From assembly GCA_025924845.1 (NCBI GenBank), contig JAICHN010000178.1, positions 1-9,761 on the forward strand: 9,761 nt of DNA, given 5' to 3'. The notes beneath the pieces are model-generated. The model saw nothing but the letters and a program-made list of their open reading frames with translations. It had not been told where the DNA came from and made no database searches. This stretch comes from Chloroflexota bacterium. Lineage in GTDB: Bacteria; Chloroflexota; UBA5177; JANWHV01. Position 1 is the first letter of the stretch, and each line of letters begins with the position of its first letter. A program made the translations under genes and the position numbers. Of the stretch, positions 1 through 5,657 are shown piece by piece.

Positions 1-1
1 C

Positions 2-589
2 ACGCCGACCGCGACCAGGATCGTACCAAAACGCTTCGTAAAGAATCCCACTCCCATCCCCGCCGTCCGCAAGAGCATTACCCTACCTGCTCCCGTCGTC
101 CTCGAGTTGGGACTCAAGCAACAGGGTAAGGGATTGAATCCGACCCAAGCTTTCGCCCTCGCCAACCGCTATGCCCCGCAGTTGCAGATATCGCCGCCAG
201 GTTATGTACCGAAGAAGTGGGCGTTGCAGCTGATTCACGTCGATCCGTCTCAGGGCGCGGGCGCCCCGCCCGACGTGTACCTGCAGTATGTGCCCAAGGG
301 ACTGAAGAAGGCCGGGGGCACCTATCCATCCTTTTATGTCACCAAGCAAATCGGCCTGGCGCCGGTCATTGCCCCAGGCAGCAAGGTGCAATCCGTCGTG
401 ATCTCCAAGGGGGCCCATGGCGTGGGAGTGGTCACCGGCACGGTCGCCGATCTGAAGTTGAAGAACGGCTACGAGCAGGTACACGTTACCTGGCAGCGTC
501 TCACCGTCTCGTACGATGTGAGCAGTGCGATCGGGCTCTCCAAACTGACCGTAAAGGATCTTCTGGCCATCGCCGCCACCGTGTCCTGA
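2..589 (+). CDS. Secreted/anti-sigma-like protein with DUF4367-like C-terminal domain, 5'-truncated
   Basis: The frame is open from the first bases of the window to a TGA at 587-589, giving 195 visible residues. Before TTG 107 there is no ATG, GTG or TTG in this frame, and TTG 107 has no Shine-Dalgarno sequence, so the true start is most likely upstream of the window. The visible part has a basic, proline-rich linker (about residues 1-35). After that comes a compact domain that reads PGYVPKKW, then VYLQYVPKG, an alternating beta-rich stretch, VHVTWQRLTVSYDV, and a final KLTVKDLLAIAATVS. That order (P-x-Y-x-P, hydrophobic strands, a W in 'xTWxxxxxxY', and a terminal helix of the 'LxxxDLLxIA' type) resembles the DUF4367/RseB-like domain. 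This domain usually sits outside the membrane behind one transmembrane helix in anti-sigma-type proteins. No transmembrane segment is visible because the N-terminus is missing. The gene ends 23 bases before cinA. The family assignment is by eye and moderate; function is not known. Confidence 0.5.
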   Translation, partial: TPTATRIVPKRFVKNPTPIPAVRKSITLPAPVVLELGLKQQGKGLNPTQAFALANRYAPQLQISPPGYVPKKWALQLIHVDPSQGAGAPPDVYLQYVPKGLKKAGGTYPSFYVTKQIGLAPVIAPGSKVQSVVISKGAHGVGVVTGTVADLKLKNGYEQVHVTWQRLTVSYDVSSAIGLSKLTVKDLLAIAATVS

Positions 590-594
590 CCGAC

Positions 595-613
595 GTCTGC
601 TATAGTGGAGGGG
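595..613 (+). promoter_or_regulatory. Possible -10 element for a leaderless cinA transcript
   Basis: TATAGT at 601-606 matches the bacterial -10 consensus at five of six bases. A transcript from it would begin near 613, which is exactly the GTG start of cinA. The only Shine-Dalgarno-like bases (GGAGGG, 607-612) abut the start codon with no spacing, which is unsuitable for normal initiation. No convincing -35 box is seen. This could mean leaderless translation, or cinA may simply be read through from the preceding gene. Confidence 0.3.
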
Positions 614-1806
614 TGAACACCTCACCATCACCCCTCCCCGAGCTTCGAGCCGAGATCATCTCGATCGGCACTGAACTCTTGCTCGGCGAGATCACCGATA
701 CCAATGCCCGGTTCCTGGCCTCACGGCTGCCGGCCCTCGGCATTACCCTCCATCGTATTCAGCAGGTGGGCGACAATCTAGTCCGCCTCCAGGAAACCTT
801 GCGCCTTGCCTGGGAACGCGCGCCGCTGCTCATTCTTACCGGAGGGCTAGGACCGACCGAGGATGACCTAACGCGCGAGGCGATCTGCGCCGTTCTCGGT
901 GAGACCATGAGCGTACGGCCCGATCTGGAAGCGGACCTCCGCGCTTTTTTCGCGGGACGCGGCAGGGAAATGCCTGATCGTAATCTCAAACAGGCCACGG
1001 TTGTCCCGTCCTGCGAGGTTCTCTTGAATCCCGTGGGCACGGCGCCGGGCTGGTGGGTGCAGCGAAACGGCCGGATCATCGTGGCAATGCCCGGAGTGCC
1101 CTCCGAAATGCATCGCATGTGGCTGGAGGAGGTCGAACCGCGTCTGCGCGCCCTGGCCCACGGAGGAGTGATCCTGTCCCGCACCCTCAAGATCCTGGGC
1201 GTCGGCGAATCCAGCGTTGAAGAGCGTCTTGGTACCCTTGTGCGCTCCGCCAATCCCACTGTCGCAACCTATGCGCGGGCTGACGGCATCCATGTCCGCC
1301 TTGCCGCCCGCGCCCCCGACGCCGTCACTGCCCTGAGCCTCCTCACTCCGGTCGAGAACCAGGTGCGAGCGCTTTTTGGTGACGCAATCTACGGGGCGGA
1401 TGAAGAAACCCTGACCGATGCGACGACGCGACGATTGCGCGACCGAGACCTCCGCGTCGCCCTGGCCGAGGCGGGACTGGACGGCGCGCTATGCGTCGCC
1501 CTGGCCGGTGACACCCTGGCGGGTGGCCTGGTCTTGCCGCCAAATCCAGAGATCGCCGATCGGGACGGGGCGACGGAGGCGGCCCGCACGCTTGCCCGGC
1601 GGGCCAAAACGATGTTCAACGCCCCTATTGCTCTGGGTGCCTGCGTGGCGCCGCTTGGCACCCATCGGTTGCTCATTGCGGCTGCCGCTCTAACCGGCAA
1701 CGAGGAGAAAGCAGTAGTCGAGGAGCATGCGACGAGCCAATCGGATGGGGCGCGGCGCGCCACCCTTCTTACTTTGCAGGTGTTACGGGAAAACCTCATC
1801 GGATAG
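613..1806 (+). CDS. cinA: CinA-family protein: COG1058 (ADP-ribose pyrophosphatase-type) domain with degenerate PncC domain
   Basis: The protein has 397 aa, close to the usual CinA length (about 400-430). GTG 613 was chosen because homology begins a few residues later (AEIISIGTELLLGEITDTN, residues 13-31); the longer open frame upstream reads in the shadow of the preceding gene. Residues 13-180 form the MoaB/MoCF-like COG1058 domain, with IGTELLLGE, the LTGGLGPTEDDLT loop (75-87) and MPGVPSEMHRMW (159-170). In characterised homologues this domain hydrolyses ADP-ribose in pyridine-nucleotide recycling. The C-terminal third (about 270-397) aligns in position and start (RRLRDRDLRVALAEAG) with the NMN deamidase (PncC) domain. 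However, the nucleophile motif AESCTGG is replaced by AEAGLDG (286-291), and the SNxxK and GIAGP motifs are absent. The deamidase half is therefore probably inactive. No recA lies downstream in the window. The family call is secure; the inactivity of the C-terminal domain is inferred. Confidence 0.92.
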   Translation: MNTSPSPLPELRAEIISIGTELLLGEITDTNARFLASRLPALGITLHRIQQVGDNLVRLQETLRLAWERAPLLILTGGLGPTEDDLTREAICAVLGETMSVRPDLEADLRAFFAGRGREMPDRNLKQATVVPSCEVLLNPVGTAPGWWVQRNGRIIVAMPGVPSEMHRMWLEEVEPRLRALAHGGVILSRTLKILGVGESSVEERLGTLVRSANPTVATYARADGIHVRLAARAPDAVTALSLLTPVENQVRALFGDAIYGADEETLTDATTRRLRDRDLRVALAEAGLDGALCVALAGDTLAGGLVLPPNPEIADRDGATEAARTLARRAKTMFNAPIALGACVAPLGTHRLLIAAAALTGNEEKAVVEEHATSQSDGARRATLLTLQVLRENLIG

Positions 1807-2009
1807 CCACCCGGATGCAGAGGCGCTTGCCTCAGTGCGAGCGTCTCATCCCGGCCCACCAGCGCCGTGAGGGGCGCCGACATGGTGGGCGGCAGGTGGA
1901 GCGCGCTGCCGTTGGCGCCGGCGGGGCCGTAACCAGGCTGCCGCGCCGCGCGCTCAAAAGTGACGCGTTCCTCACCGGCCAGGGCAAGGGCATGGGCCGG
2001 CCGCGACAT
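1807..2009 (-). pseudogene. N-terminal remnant of a LuxR/BTAD-type ATPase (NB-ARC/AAA-like) regulator
   Basis: On the - strand an ATG at 2009 opens a frame reading MSRPAHALALAGEERVTF, a glycine/alanine-rich stretch, then LPPTMSAPLTALVGRDETLA, about 65 residues before it runs antisense into cinA. The phrase 'LPxxxxxLTxLVGRxxExxxLRxxL' is typical of the segment just before the P-loop in large LuxR-family, SARP/BTAD and NB-ARC-type ATPase regulators. Here the similarity stops at about 1805, at the cinA stop codon, before any Walker A motif. The continuing frame inside cinA looks like ordinary antisense reading. The simplest reading is a truncated gene whose 3' part was lost. No good Shine-Dalgarno sequence precedes the ATG. 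The rest of this gene-free stretch (2010-2037) shows nothing else. Recognition is by motif only, so confidence is moderate. Confidence 0.42.
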
Positions 2010-2037
2010 AGTCTCACGCTGAAATGCTTAACTTGAA

Positions 2038-2052
2038 ATAGCATGCTATACT
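2038..2052 (+). promoter_or_regulatory. Extended -10 promoter overlapping a 12-bp palindrome (candidate operator)
   Basis: TGCTATACT (2044-2052) fits an extended -10 element (TGnTATAAT). It overlaps the perfect palindrome ATAGCATGCTAT (2038-2049). TTGAAA (2034-2039) lies too close to serve as a -35 box, but extended -10 promoters often need none. The expected start of transcription is near 2059, giving a leader of about 65 bases before the first gene of the small-protein operon. A palindrome covering the -10 box is a typical place for a repressor to bind. No regulator gene is encoded in the operon. Confidence 0.5.
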
Positions 2053-2125
2053 AGGGGCCTGAAGGCACGGCCGATTCCGACCATTGCCCGGTCGCCGGTA
2101 TCTCCGGCACAGGGAGTGTACGAGG

Positions 2126-2473
2126 ATGGGTGAGATCATCTATCTTTCTCGTGAGCGCATTCATGTGACCTTGTTCACCCAGGCGCGGACGCGGGGTCGG
2201 CAAGGTGATCACCTAAGCGACGAGGATATGGCGTCGCTCAGTGTGCTGAAGGCGGTAATCACCGAGTTGGGGCCCTGGTATTTCGACCTTAAGACCCGTC
2301 CCTGGATCACTCACTTCTACGAGGCAATCCTGCACGGTGGTTGGTGGTCGCCGGTCGTGATGGTGGACCACACCGTGTTCTCTCAAGGATGCGTGCCCGA
2401 TCACGCCGGCCTTCGCGTCCACCTGACCAATCAGATTCACATTCTGCGGCCACGATTGGCTAAATCGAGTTGA
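2126..2473 (+). CDS. Small thioredoxin/glutaredoxin-fold-like protein without a CxxC motif
   Basis: The protein has 115 aa. ATG 2126 is preferred to the more upstream start at 2084 because AGGGAG (2111-2116) lies 9 bases before it. The layout suggests a thioredoxin-like fold. A first strand (RIHVTLFTQ, residues 11-19) is followed by a basic loop where a redox CxxC would normally be (ARTRGRQ, no cysteine). Then come a helix (DEDMASLSVLKAVITELG, 32-49), a second strand with WYFDLKTRP (51-59), a helix (WITHFYEAI), and a strand-turn of the form PVVMVDHTVFSQGCVPD (76-92). The last resembles the 'PVVVVDGxxxSxGxxP' end of glutaredoxin/ArsD-like proteins. The only cysteine is at 89. This is the first gene of a probable operon with the next two. 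The fold is an inference from pattern; no specific family was recognised and no catalytic role can be assigned. Confidence 0.62.
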   Translation: MGEIIYLSRERIHVTLFTQARTRGRQGDHLSDEDMASLSVLKAVITELGPWYFDLKTRPWITHFYEAILHGGWWSPVVMVDHTVFSQGCVPDHAGLRVHLTNQIHILRPRLAKSS

Positions 2474-2504
2474 TGTCGTCCCAAGGTTGTGTGCGGAGTA
2501 CGGA

Positions 2505-2879
2505 TTGACCACTGATCTTACAACCATTGCTGATAATCTTGCCGCGTATCTTCGTACCCGATCCGGCATTTCGGACGTTCAAGTGCGGCTGGGCGCCGCC
2601 GCCGGGAAGGACAAGAAGCGTCTTCCCATGCCCTCTTTTTTGACCAAGCAACGGCCCGCCTTCGAGATTAACTTCACCTATAAGAACGAGCCGCGCACCT
2701 TTCGCTACTACGTCGACCCACGCGAGGATCTTCGCGTGGTGGGTGATCTCTTCCGCGTCCATACCAACGGCGAATTGATGGTGCGTGTACCCGACGATTA
2801 TGGGCGGATCGTGCCGAACGATATCTATTTCGTCAATCGGATCGATGTTGCACAGGGTATGCAGGCGCCGCGCGCATAG
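2505..2879 (+). CDS. Conserved-looking hypothetical protein, 124 aa
   Basis: No family was recognised. TTG 2505 is chosen as start because GGAG (2495-2498) lies 6 bases upstream; an in-frame TTG at 2487 would add six residues but has a poorly spaced AAGG. The protein appears soluble, with no signal peptide or membrane segment. A short N-terminal helix (LTTIADNLAAYLRTRSG) and a strand (VQVRLGA) come first. Then a lysine-rich loop (GKDKKRLPMPSFLTK) leads into a beta-rich half: FEINFTYKNEPRTFRYYVDP, LRVVGDLFRVH, GELMVRVPDDYGRIVPNDIYFVNRID. Codon use matches the neighbouring genes. It starts 31 bases after the thioredoxin-like gene and ends 32 bases before the DUF6941-like gene, so the three probably share one transcript. 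The protein is likely real, but the function is unknown. Confidence 0.62.
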   Translation: MTTDLTTIADNLAAYLRTRSGISDVQVRLGAAAGKDKKRLPMPSFLTKQRPAFEINFTYKNEPRTFRYYVDPREDLRVVGDLFRVHTNGELMVRVPDDYGRIVPNDIYFVNRIDVAQGMQAPRA

Positions 2880-2911
2880 CATCTCCCGCCCGTGCGCAAG
2901 AAAGGCAAATC

Positions 2912-3358
2912 GTGATCGATATCTCCGCCCTGGGCGACCGCCTGTCTCTCCGCCTGGGCGTGTTGTGCGACCATGCGCTGATCGGCCAGGATGGGAAGCT
3001 CAGTCTCATCGGCATCTTTGACCATATCGGGGTCACCCAGCTTCCGGCCCAGCACCCTCGCTTTTTTGTGGTCGTGGTGCTCCAGGGCAGCGCAGTCGAG
3101 CCGCAGGTGGAGATGGAACTTATCGCGCCTAACGGGACCACTATGATGCACGAGACTATTCCCATCGATCCGATGGCGATTAGCCAGGGAAGCGGGAATC
3201 TGATTGCCGAGGTCAATATGCTCTCGCTTGATCAGCCCGGCACGTTTCAGTTTCGTCTCTCTGGCGGTGGTAGAGTTCTGGGCGTGGTCCCCCTGCACGT
3301 GGATCTGGTGTCGTCCGAGCAATCAGCGCCTGATCCGGCATCGATTCCCCGCGCCTGA
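2912..3358 (+). CDS. DUF6941-like protein
   Basis: The protein has 148 aa and starts at GTG 2912, with AAAGG (2901-2905) 6 bases upstream. The first half carries the pattern typical of DUF6941 proteins: LGVLCDHALIGQDGKLSLIG followed by IFDHI, then LPAQHPRFFVVVVLQG (44-59). After these come beta-strand segments (VEMELIAPNGT, LIAEVNMLSLDQPGTFQFRL) that suggest a small beta-sandwich. No catalytic motif, signal peptide or membrane helix is seen. Proteins of this type are common in bacteria, usually in small housekeeping contexts, and have no established function. It is the last gene of the small operon; its stop lies 25 bases before a strong hairpin terminator. The family call rests on recall of the N-terminal pattern, with moderate confidence. 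That it is a real gene is well supported. Confidence 0.7.
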   Translation: MIDISALGDRLSLRLGVLCDHALIGQDGKLSLIGIFDHIGVTQLPAQHPRFFVVVVLQGSAVEPQVEMELIAPNGTTMMHETIPIDPMAISQGSGNLIAEVNMLSLDQPGTFQFRLSGGGRVLGVVPLHVDLVSSEQSAPDPASIPRA

Positions 3359-3383
3359 TCGGTACACGGCAGCCGGAGCTATA

Positions 3384-3437
3384 TAAACGAAGAGACGGGA
3401 ATGATGACGCTGGTCATCATTCCCGTCTCTTCGTTTA
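3384..3437. terminator. Perfect 25-bp hairpin, probable bidirectional terminator
   Basis: Arms 3384-3408 and 3413-3437 are perfectly complementary over 25 bp around a four-base GCTG loop. The stem lies between the converging DUF6941-like gene (+) and the 68-aa membrane protein gene (-). On both strands the 3' arm ends in CGTTTA, giving only three T residues, so the uridine tract is short. The TAA stop of the - strand gene (3435-3437) is inside the arm. Confidence 0.8.
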
Positions 3438-3641
3438 GTGAGCTACCGTTTCCCCGCGCGCCTCCTGGATCAGGGTCCAGATCAGGAACATGATGATGAG
3501 CAAGAAGCCACCCGCCGCGCCCGTCGCGGCAAGGGCTACCGTAGGTATGCCCGTATGGTGGACCAGCAGTGCGATTCCCACCAGCAAAACGAAGGAAAAC
3601 AGCGAGAATGCGTTGAACGGAGTGACTATCGCCTTTTTCAT
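3435..3641 (-). CDS. Small two-helix integral membrane protein, 68 aa
   Basis: The protein begins MKKAIVTPF and carries two hydrophobic helices: about residues 11-27 (AFSLFSFVLLVGIALLV) and 33-58 (PTVALAATGAAGG to MFLIWTLI). A short HHTG turn joins them, and a polar tail (QEARGETVAH) follows. The few basic residues at the N-terminus suggest the N- and C-termini both face the cytoplasm. GGGGAG sits 13 bases upstream of the ATG, a somewhat long spacing. A candidate promoter lies about 80 bases upstream, and the stop codon is within the converging hairpin. No family was recognised. The hydrophobic pattern, the start and the terminator support a real gene, although it is short. Confidence 0.68.
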   Translation of the reverse strand: MKKAIVTPFNAFSLFSFVLLVGIALLVHHTGIPTVALAATGAAGGFLLIIMFLIWTLIQEARGETVAH

Positions 3642-3721
3642 CGTGGTTCGCGATCTCCCCTGTCTGAACTGCGGTCTCCGGTCCGCGAGCCGGGGCGGCT
3701 CGACCGATCTCCTCAGAGCAA

Positions 3722-3751
3722 ATCATACGCGATCCGTCGCCCCGTCGTCAT
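3722..3751 (-). promoter_or_regulatory. Candidate sigma-70-type promoter for the 68-aa membrane protein
   Basis: Reading the - strand, ATGACG (3751-3746) and TATGAT (3727-3722) are separated by 18 bases and match the -35 and -10 consensus at four and five of six positions. Transcription would start near 3715, leaving a leader of about 74 bases. This suggests independent expression from the upstream epimerase gene. Confidence 0.4.
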
Positions 3752-3767
3752 CCTTCGTGCCTTAATA

Positions 3768-3781
3768 GGGCCACGCGACCC
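3768..3781 (-). terminator. Weak hairpin after the epimerase gene
   Basis: On the - strand GGGTC and GGCCC pair over five positions (one G-U) around a GCGT loop and are followed by TATTAAG. It lies 15 bases after the epimerase stop codon. The stem is short and the T tract poor, so it would be a leaky terminator at best. Confidence 0.25.
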
Positions 3782-3796
3782 GTCAATAGAGCGAAG

Positions 3797-4837
3797 CTAA
3801 AACAGAACCTTGGCGAAGCGCAGGACACCTTGCTTCCAAGGTACGCGGTGCGAAACACCGGCGCTATGCGCGAAGCTGTCGCGGTTTGCCAGATACCAGT
3901 GGTAGTTCCGCACCAGCGCTGCCTTATTGGAGTATTTGGGACGCCAACCCAGGACTCGCTCCGCCTTCTCGATCGAGACAAACGAGTCCTTCGAGGCCGT
4001 CTCATAAACCCACTTGTAGAGTGGCGAGAGGTGGAGCGCCTCCAGCAGCCGCAGAGCGAGAATGGCAGGCCCGGCCGGTAGAGGACGAATCCGCTTGCCG
4101 TGGCCGGCCTCGTCGAGCACCGCCTGATAGTCCTCGCGCATCGTGCTAAACTCCCCGGCCCCAATGTTGAACGTGTCGTTCACCACGTTTCGGTCGAGCG
4201 TCGCCGCGAGATAGATGGCAGCGCAGAGGTCTTCCACGTCAAGTAGTTGGTAGCGATTGCGCCCGCTCCCGAGCATGGGGAAGCCCCTCCCATCGGCCGC
4301 CCAATCGTAAAAGAGGGCAAACACACCCAGTCGCTCCGGACCAATGAACGACTTGGGGCGTAAGATCGGCACGCACATGCCGCGGGCGCGATAGCGGAGG
4401 CACGCCTCCTCGGCCCGAATCTTGGCTCGCCCATAGGCGCCGACTCCGTCCAGCCGGTCATTCTCTCGCAGTGGATGATGGTCGGGAATACCGTACACGG
4501 CAGTGGAGGAAATATGGATTACTCTCTCGACCCCATGTGCTTCGGCCGATGCCAGGATTGTCTTGGTGCCGCCGATATCGGTGGTGTAGATATCTTTCTT
4601 CGAGTAGAGCGGAAGGGCCGCCGCGGTATGCACCACGATGTTCACCCCTTCCATGGCGCGATCCACCGTGGCGCGGTCCCGAATGTCGCCCGTAATTGCC
4701 GTCACCCTGTCCCTGGCATCCGCGTAGTCGAAGGGCGCCAGGTCAAGCGATACTACCTCGTGGCCGCGGCCCAGCAGCCAACGAATCATGTTGATACCGA
4801 GAAAACCCGCCCCGCCCGTGATCAGATACTTTGCCAT
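3797..4837 (-). CDS. NAD(P)-dependent epimerase/dehydratase (extended SDR family)
   Basis: The protein has 346 aa. ATG 4837 is chosen because GGGAGGGG lies about 7 bases upstream and the Rossmann fold starts at once ([14 protein letters not shown]). The nucleotide-binding motif GGAGFLG is at 8-14 and the acidic residue that favours NAD at D32 (SLDLAP). The catalytic set of the extended short-chain dehydrogenases is intact: HISSTAVYG (108-116) with Y135 and K139 in YGRAK. The middle contains RPKSFIGP (160-167) and a dimer/substrate half ending in [11 protein letters not shown] (293-303), typical of nucleotide-sugar epimerases and dihydroflavonol-reductase-like enzymes. An extra C-terminal tail (about 325-346, HRVPWKQG) follows. 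The exact substrate cannot be read from sequence; a sugar-nucleotide or a 3-beta-hydroxy substrate are both possible. The gene lies 38 bases after the tRNA-Asn terminator and has no obvious promoter in that gap. Confidence 0.9.
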   Translation of the reverse strand: MAKYLITGGAGFLGINMIRWLLGRGHEVVSLDLAPFDYADARDRVTAITGDIRDRATVDRAMEGVNIVVHTAAALPLYSKKDIYTTDIGGTKTILASAEAHGVERVIHISSTAVYGIPDHHPLRENDRLDGVGAYGRAKIRAEEACLRYRARGMCVPILRPKSFIGPERLGVFALFYDWAADGRGFPMLGSGRNRYQLLDVEDLCAAIYLAATLDRNVVNDTFNIGAGEFSTMREDYQAVLDEAGHGKRIRPLPAGPAILALRLLEALHLSPLYKWVYETASKDSFVSIEKAERVLGWRPKYSNKAALVRNYHWYLANRDSFAHSAGVSHRVPWKQGVLRFAKVLF

Positions 4838-4874
4838 CCGTTGCCCCTCCCAACCACTGGAACGACGCAAACAA

Positions 4875-4908
4875 ACATGCCGCCGGGACACCCATCCCGG
4901 CGGCATGT
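4875..4908 (-). terminator. Rho-independent terminator of tRNA-Asn
   Basis: A perfect 14-bp GC-rich stem (arms 4875-4888 and 4895-4908) with a six-base loop is followed on the - strand by TTGTTTG. It begins 10 bases after the tRNA 3' end and has the textbook form of an intrinsic terminator. Confidence 0.85.
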
Positions 4909-4918
4909 GAGCGACTGC

Positions 4919-4989
4919 TCCCCGCGCTGGATTCGAACCAACAACCTACCGGTTAACAGCCGGTTGCTCTACCATTGAGCTAGCGAGGA
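4919..4989 (-). tRNA. tRNA-Asn (anticodon GUU)
   Basis: The - strand folds into a full cloverleaf. A 7-bp acceptor stem is formed by TCCTCGC and GCGGGGA with one T-G wobble. The D arm is GCTC/GAGC, the anticodon arm ACCGG/CCGGT with loop CTGTTAA (anticodon GTT, asparagine), the variable loop five bases, and the T arm GTTGG/CCAGC with loop TTCGAAT. The gene is 71 bases long because the D loop is short. The 3' CCA is not encoded (GCA follows), so it must be added by nucleotidyltransferase. Confidence 0.95.
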
Positions 4990-4993
4990 TCGA

Positions 4994-5037
4994 GAACAGG
5001 CTACGTCCCTGCCCGCGGAAACAAATGTAGCCTGTTC
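4994..5037. repeat. 11-bp inverted repeat between pdxT and tRNA-Asn
   Basis: GAACAGGCTAC (4994-5004) and GTAGCCTGTTC (5027-5037) are perfect complements separated by 22 bases; two further inner pairs (one a wobble) can form. It starts 12 bases after the pdxT stop codon and ends 4 bases before the tRNA. No T tract follows on the - strand, so it is not a standard terminator. A structure in a pdxT-tRNA transcript, for RNA processing or mRNA 3'-end protection, is a reasonable guess. Confidence 0.55.
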
Positions 5038-5048
5038 AAGTATCTCCG

Positions 5049-5654
5049 TCAAGCACCGTTTACCTCACGGCACATGGTCAAAAAGAGCCGATGGAAGCGT
5101 GGATCCCGACTCAGCTCCGGATGGAACGCGGAGGCGAGCCGCCGCTCTTGGCGGACGGCGACGGCCGATCCGTCGTCGAGCCGAGCCAGCACCTCTACGC
5201 CCTCCCCAACCGCTTCAATGCGCGGCGCCCGGATAAACACGCAGTGGAGTGGCCCTCCATCCATGCCGGCGACAGGCAACTCTTCCTCGAAACTGTCGCG
5301 CTGGGAACCGAAGGCATTACGGCGCACCGTGATGTCCATGCCGCCCAGCACCGGTTCCGTTCCATCCATCACCTCGCGGGCCAGCAAGATCATCCCGGCA
5401 CATGTGCCATAGACTGGGAGCCCGTCTTTGATGCGTGACCGCAGAGGATCCAGCAACCCGGTCTCCCGCAGCAGCTTGCCAATTGTCGTGCTCTCCCCGC
5501 CCGGCAGGACGATCCCCGCCAATCCATCAAGATCGGCGGGTACTCGCACCTCTCGAACCTCGGTGTGATCCGCCGCCCTGTGCAGCATCTCGGTGTGCTC
5601 ACGTACCCCGCCCTGCAGAGCCAGCACGCCGATCGGCGGAGATTTCGCGACCAT
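5049..5654 (-). CDS. pdxT: Pyridoxal 5'-phosphate synthase glutaminase subunit PdxT
   Basis: This 201-aa class I glutamine amidotransferase has the usual length. It hydrolyses glutamine and passes ammonia to PdxS in the cytoplasmic PLP synthase complex. The catalytic triad is visible: C85 in the nucleophile elbow GTCAGM (83-88), and H178 and E180 in FHPELSRDPRFH. The oxyanion/substrate loop PGGEST (51-56) and the N-terminal IGVLALQGGVREH (8-20) are typical of PdxT. The start ATG is only 3 bases after the pdxS stop (TGA ACC ATG), with a G-rich Shine-Dalgarno region inside the end of pdxS, so the two are co-translated from one transcript. Identification is secure. Confidence 0.96.
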   Translation of the reverse strand: MVAKSPPIGVLALQGGVREHTEMLHRAADHTEVREVRVPADLDGLAGIVLPGGESTTIGKLLRETGLLDPLRSRIKDGLPVYGTCAGMILLAREVMDGTEPVLGGMDITVRRNAFGSQRDSFEEELPVAGMDGGPLHCVFIRAPRIEAVGEGVEVLARLDDGSAVAVRQERRLASAFHPELSRDPRFHRLFLTMCREVNGA

Positions 5655-5657
5655 GGT

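Noticed and set aside
217..612. Long N-terminal extension of the cinA frame
   Set aside because: This stretch lies in another frame of the DUF4367-like gene, is arginine/glycine-rich low-quality sequence, and CinA homology begins only after GTG 613.
1389..1806. Antisense continuation of the regulator-like - strand frame inside cinA
   Set aside because: The arginine/serine/alanine-rich composition is typical of reading against a GC-rich gene; only the part right of 1807 shows family-like motifs.
1812..1836. Short hairpin (GAGGC/GCCTC) after cinA as a terminator
   Set aside because: The stem is only five base pairs and no T tract follows.
4475..4978. 167-aa + strand open frame opposite the epimerase and tRNA-Asn
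   Set aside because: It runs antisense to the epimerase and through the tRNA gene, with no family pattern.
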